This document shows, piece by piece, positions 5,369-5,980 of a stretch of DNA of 5,980 bases. The position numbers and the translations under genes are program-made. Positions within the stretch are counted from its first letter, which is position 1. The number at the start of each line of letters is the position of its first letter. The notes under the pieces were generated by a model. The model saw only the letters and a list, made by a program, of their open reading frames with translations, did not search any database and was not told the origin of the DNA. The stretch is taken from positions 1 through 5,980 of the forward strand of contig JAEMRL010000163.1 in assembly GCA_016463385.1 (NCBI GenBank). Direction: 5' to 3'. The DNA comes from Thermoleophilia bacterium. GTDB lineage: Bacteria > Actinomycetota > Thermoleophilia > Miltoncostaeales > Miltoncostaeaceae.

Positions 5369-5980
5369 ATGATCTCGGGCCGGTTCAGCCCGAGGGGCCG
5401 GCATGGACGCCGCATCGCCAGGGCCCTCGTCGCGATCACATCAGCCGCCACCGCCGCGGCGCTCGCCCCCGCGGCCGCCGCGGCCCCCACGCCCGCGCTG
5501 CAGGACCGCCTCGACGCGGCGGCGCCCACCGACCGGATCGCGGTCATCGCCACCCTGGCCCGCCAGGTCGACGGCGAGGCCTACGCCGGCCGGCCCCAGG
5601 CGCTGCTGCGGGCGCTCCAGCGCACCGCCGACGCCGCGCAGGAGCCCCTCATGGAGGGGATCGACGCCCCCGTGCGGGCCTTCTGGCTGATCAACGCGGT
5701 CGCCTTCCGCGGAACCCCGGACGAGGTGCGCGCCGTGGCCGCCGACCCGGCGGTGGAGACGGTCGACCTCGATGCGCCCGTCGTGCTGACCGACGCCGCC
5801 GAGGCCGACTCCACCCCCTTCCCGGACGCCGGCTCGGGCGACTGGGGCCTCGCGGCGATCCGCGTCCCGGCGGCCTGGAGCACCTTCGGCGTCCGCGGCG
5901 CGGGCGTACGCGTGGGCACCATCGACACCGGCGTCGGGCTGGAGGTGACGAAGTCGCGCCAGGCGACCACCTTGCCGGCG
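5369..5980 (+). CDS. Secreted subtilisin-like (S8) serine protease, N-terminal part; 3' end disrupted
   Basis: This frame has no stop before the window edge and gives 204 residues. From the ATG at 5369 there is a basic N-region (RHGRRIARA, 11-19). It is followed by an Ala-rich hydrophobic core ending ALAPAAAAAP (31-40), a signal peptide with likely cleavage near 36-40. Residues ~45-150 resemble the I9-like propeptide of actinobacterial subtilases, with AFWLINAVAFRGTPDEVRA and VETVDLDAPVVL. Then DWGLAAIRVPAAW and GAGVRVGTIDTGV (177-189) mark the mature enzyme, Asp186 being the first catalytic-triad residue. The His and Ser motifs would lie outside. The expected HPDL does not follow: after Val189 the + strand turns into unrelated sequence, while its reverse complement looks like subtilase. 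Residues ~190-204 are therefore probably an artefact. The start has only a weak GGA 5 nt upstream. The gene is divergent from the PAS operon across a 106-bp spacer. Confidence 0.85.
   Translation, partial: MISGRFSPRGRHGRRIARALVAITSAATAAALAPAAAAAPTPALQDRLDAAAPTDRIAVIATLARQVDGEAYAGRPQALLRALQRTADAAQEPLMEGIDAPVRAFWLINAVAFRGTPDEVRAVAADPAVETVDLDAPVVLTDAAEADSTPFPDAGSGDWGLAAIRVPAAWSTFGVRGAGVRVGTIDTGVGLEVTKSRQATTLPA
5929..5980. other. Apparent fold-back (inverted) segment at the right edge
   Basis: Read on the minus strand from 5979 to 5929, this stretch translates as AGKVVAWRDFVTSSPTP. That closely resembles the part of S8 proteases a few residues after the DTGVD-HPDL motif (family members have G-K/R-V/I-x-A-W/F-x-DFV followed by TPYDD and the catalytic His). 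The forward strand reaches IDTGV at 5921-5935 and then loses subtilase character. The forward and reverse readings share CGGCGTCG (5929-5936) at the junction. A microhomology fold-back chimera at a contig end explains all of this; a real small inversion is the alternative. Confidence 0.7.

Noticed and set aside
5402..5440. Twin-arginine (Tat) signal on the protease
   Set aside because: The GRRIARA context lacks the S-R-R-x-F-L-K pattern, so an ordinary Sec signal peptide is the simpler reading.
5263..5553. 97-residue N-terminal extension of the zinc-ribbon/PAS protein
   Set aside because: It is Ala/Arg-rich, antisense to the protease signal peptide and propeptide, and would cross the divergent promoter region. 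The GTG at 5262 begins right at the zinc ribbon.
5403..5690. 95-aa plus-strand frame from the ATG at 5403
   Set aside because: It is a Pro/Arg/Ser-rich out-of-frame shadow of the protease, whose real frame starts at 5369 and shows a signal peptide, propeptide and IDTGV.
5581..5970. 129-aa minus-strand frame
   Set aside because: Most of it is a Ser/Thr/Ala-rich shadow of the protease. Only its first residues are meaningful, and these are explained by the fold-back at the window end.
1..5980. CRISPR array, insertion sequence, integrase or prophage signs around the tRNA
   Set aside because: No spaced repeats, transposase or integrase-like protein is present. There is no duplicated tRNA 3' end that would mark an attachment site within the window.

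Overview
The window is very GC-rich (roughly 70% or more by eye), densely coded and uses GTG starts freely. At least one gene looks leaderless, and the tRNA has no encoded CCA. Together these suggest a high-GC actinomycete, possibly of the Thermoleophilia/Solirubrobacterales type. The lineage is an inference from composition and gene style, since no rRNA or marker gene is present.

Layout. (1) Positions 1-126 form a regulatory region. It carries a TTGACA/TACCGT promoter with a 17-nt spacer, and an imperfect inverted repeat covers the -10. It may also hold a divergent leaderless start leaving the left edge. (2) Positions 127-1904 (+) hold a two-gene ABC-2 type exporter, an ATPase followed by a membrane permease, translationally coupled through an ATGA overlap. 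(3) Positions 1966-2038 (-) hold tRNA-Ala(UGC). It is followed by a 59-bp divergent spacer with overlapping -10-like elements on both strands and two GGCGCGCC palindromes. (4) Positions 2098-2370 (+) encode a 90-aa helical protein of unknown function. (5) Positions 5262 down to 2361 (-) look like one four-gene operon. Its order is zinc-ribbon/PAS protein, aldo/keto reductase, small degenerate GGDEF-like protein, and TIGR01777-type NAD(P) epimerase/oxidoreductase, with gaps of 37, 20 and 10 nt. Its last gene overlaps the 90-aa gene tail-to-tail by 10 bp. (6) Positions 5369-5980 (+) hold the 5' part of a secreted subtilisin-like (S8) protease: signal peptide, propeptide and the IDTGV catalytic-Asp motif. 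This gene is divergent from the operon and cut by the right edge.

The exporter would move an unidentified small molecule or lipid across the membrane. The operon pairs a soluble PAS sensor-like protein and a GGDEF-fold remnant with two NAD(P)-dependent oxidoreductases. A redox- or ligand-linked role is plausible, but the sequence does not prove it.

The most notable observation is at the right end. After the protease's IDTGV motif the + strand stops looking like a subtilase, while the reverse complement of about the last 51 nt reads as the subtilase sequence expected a few residues downstream (AGKVVAWRDFVTSSPTP). The two halves meet at a short shared word, CGGCGTCG. This is the pattern of a microhomology-mediated fold-back, most likely a chimeric contig end rather than biology. 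I saw no CRISPR array, insertion sequence or convincing new defence or mobile system.
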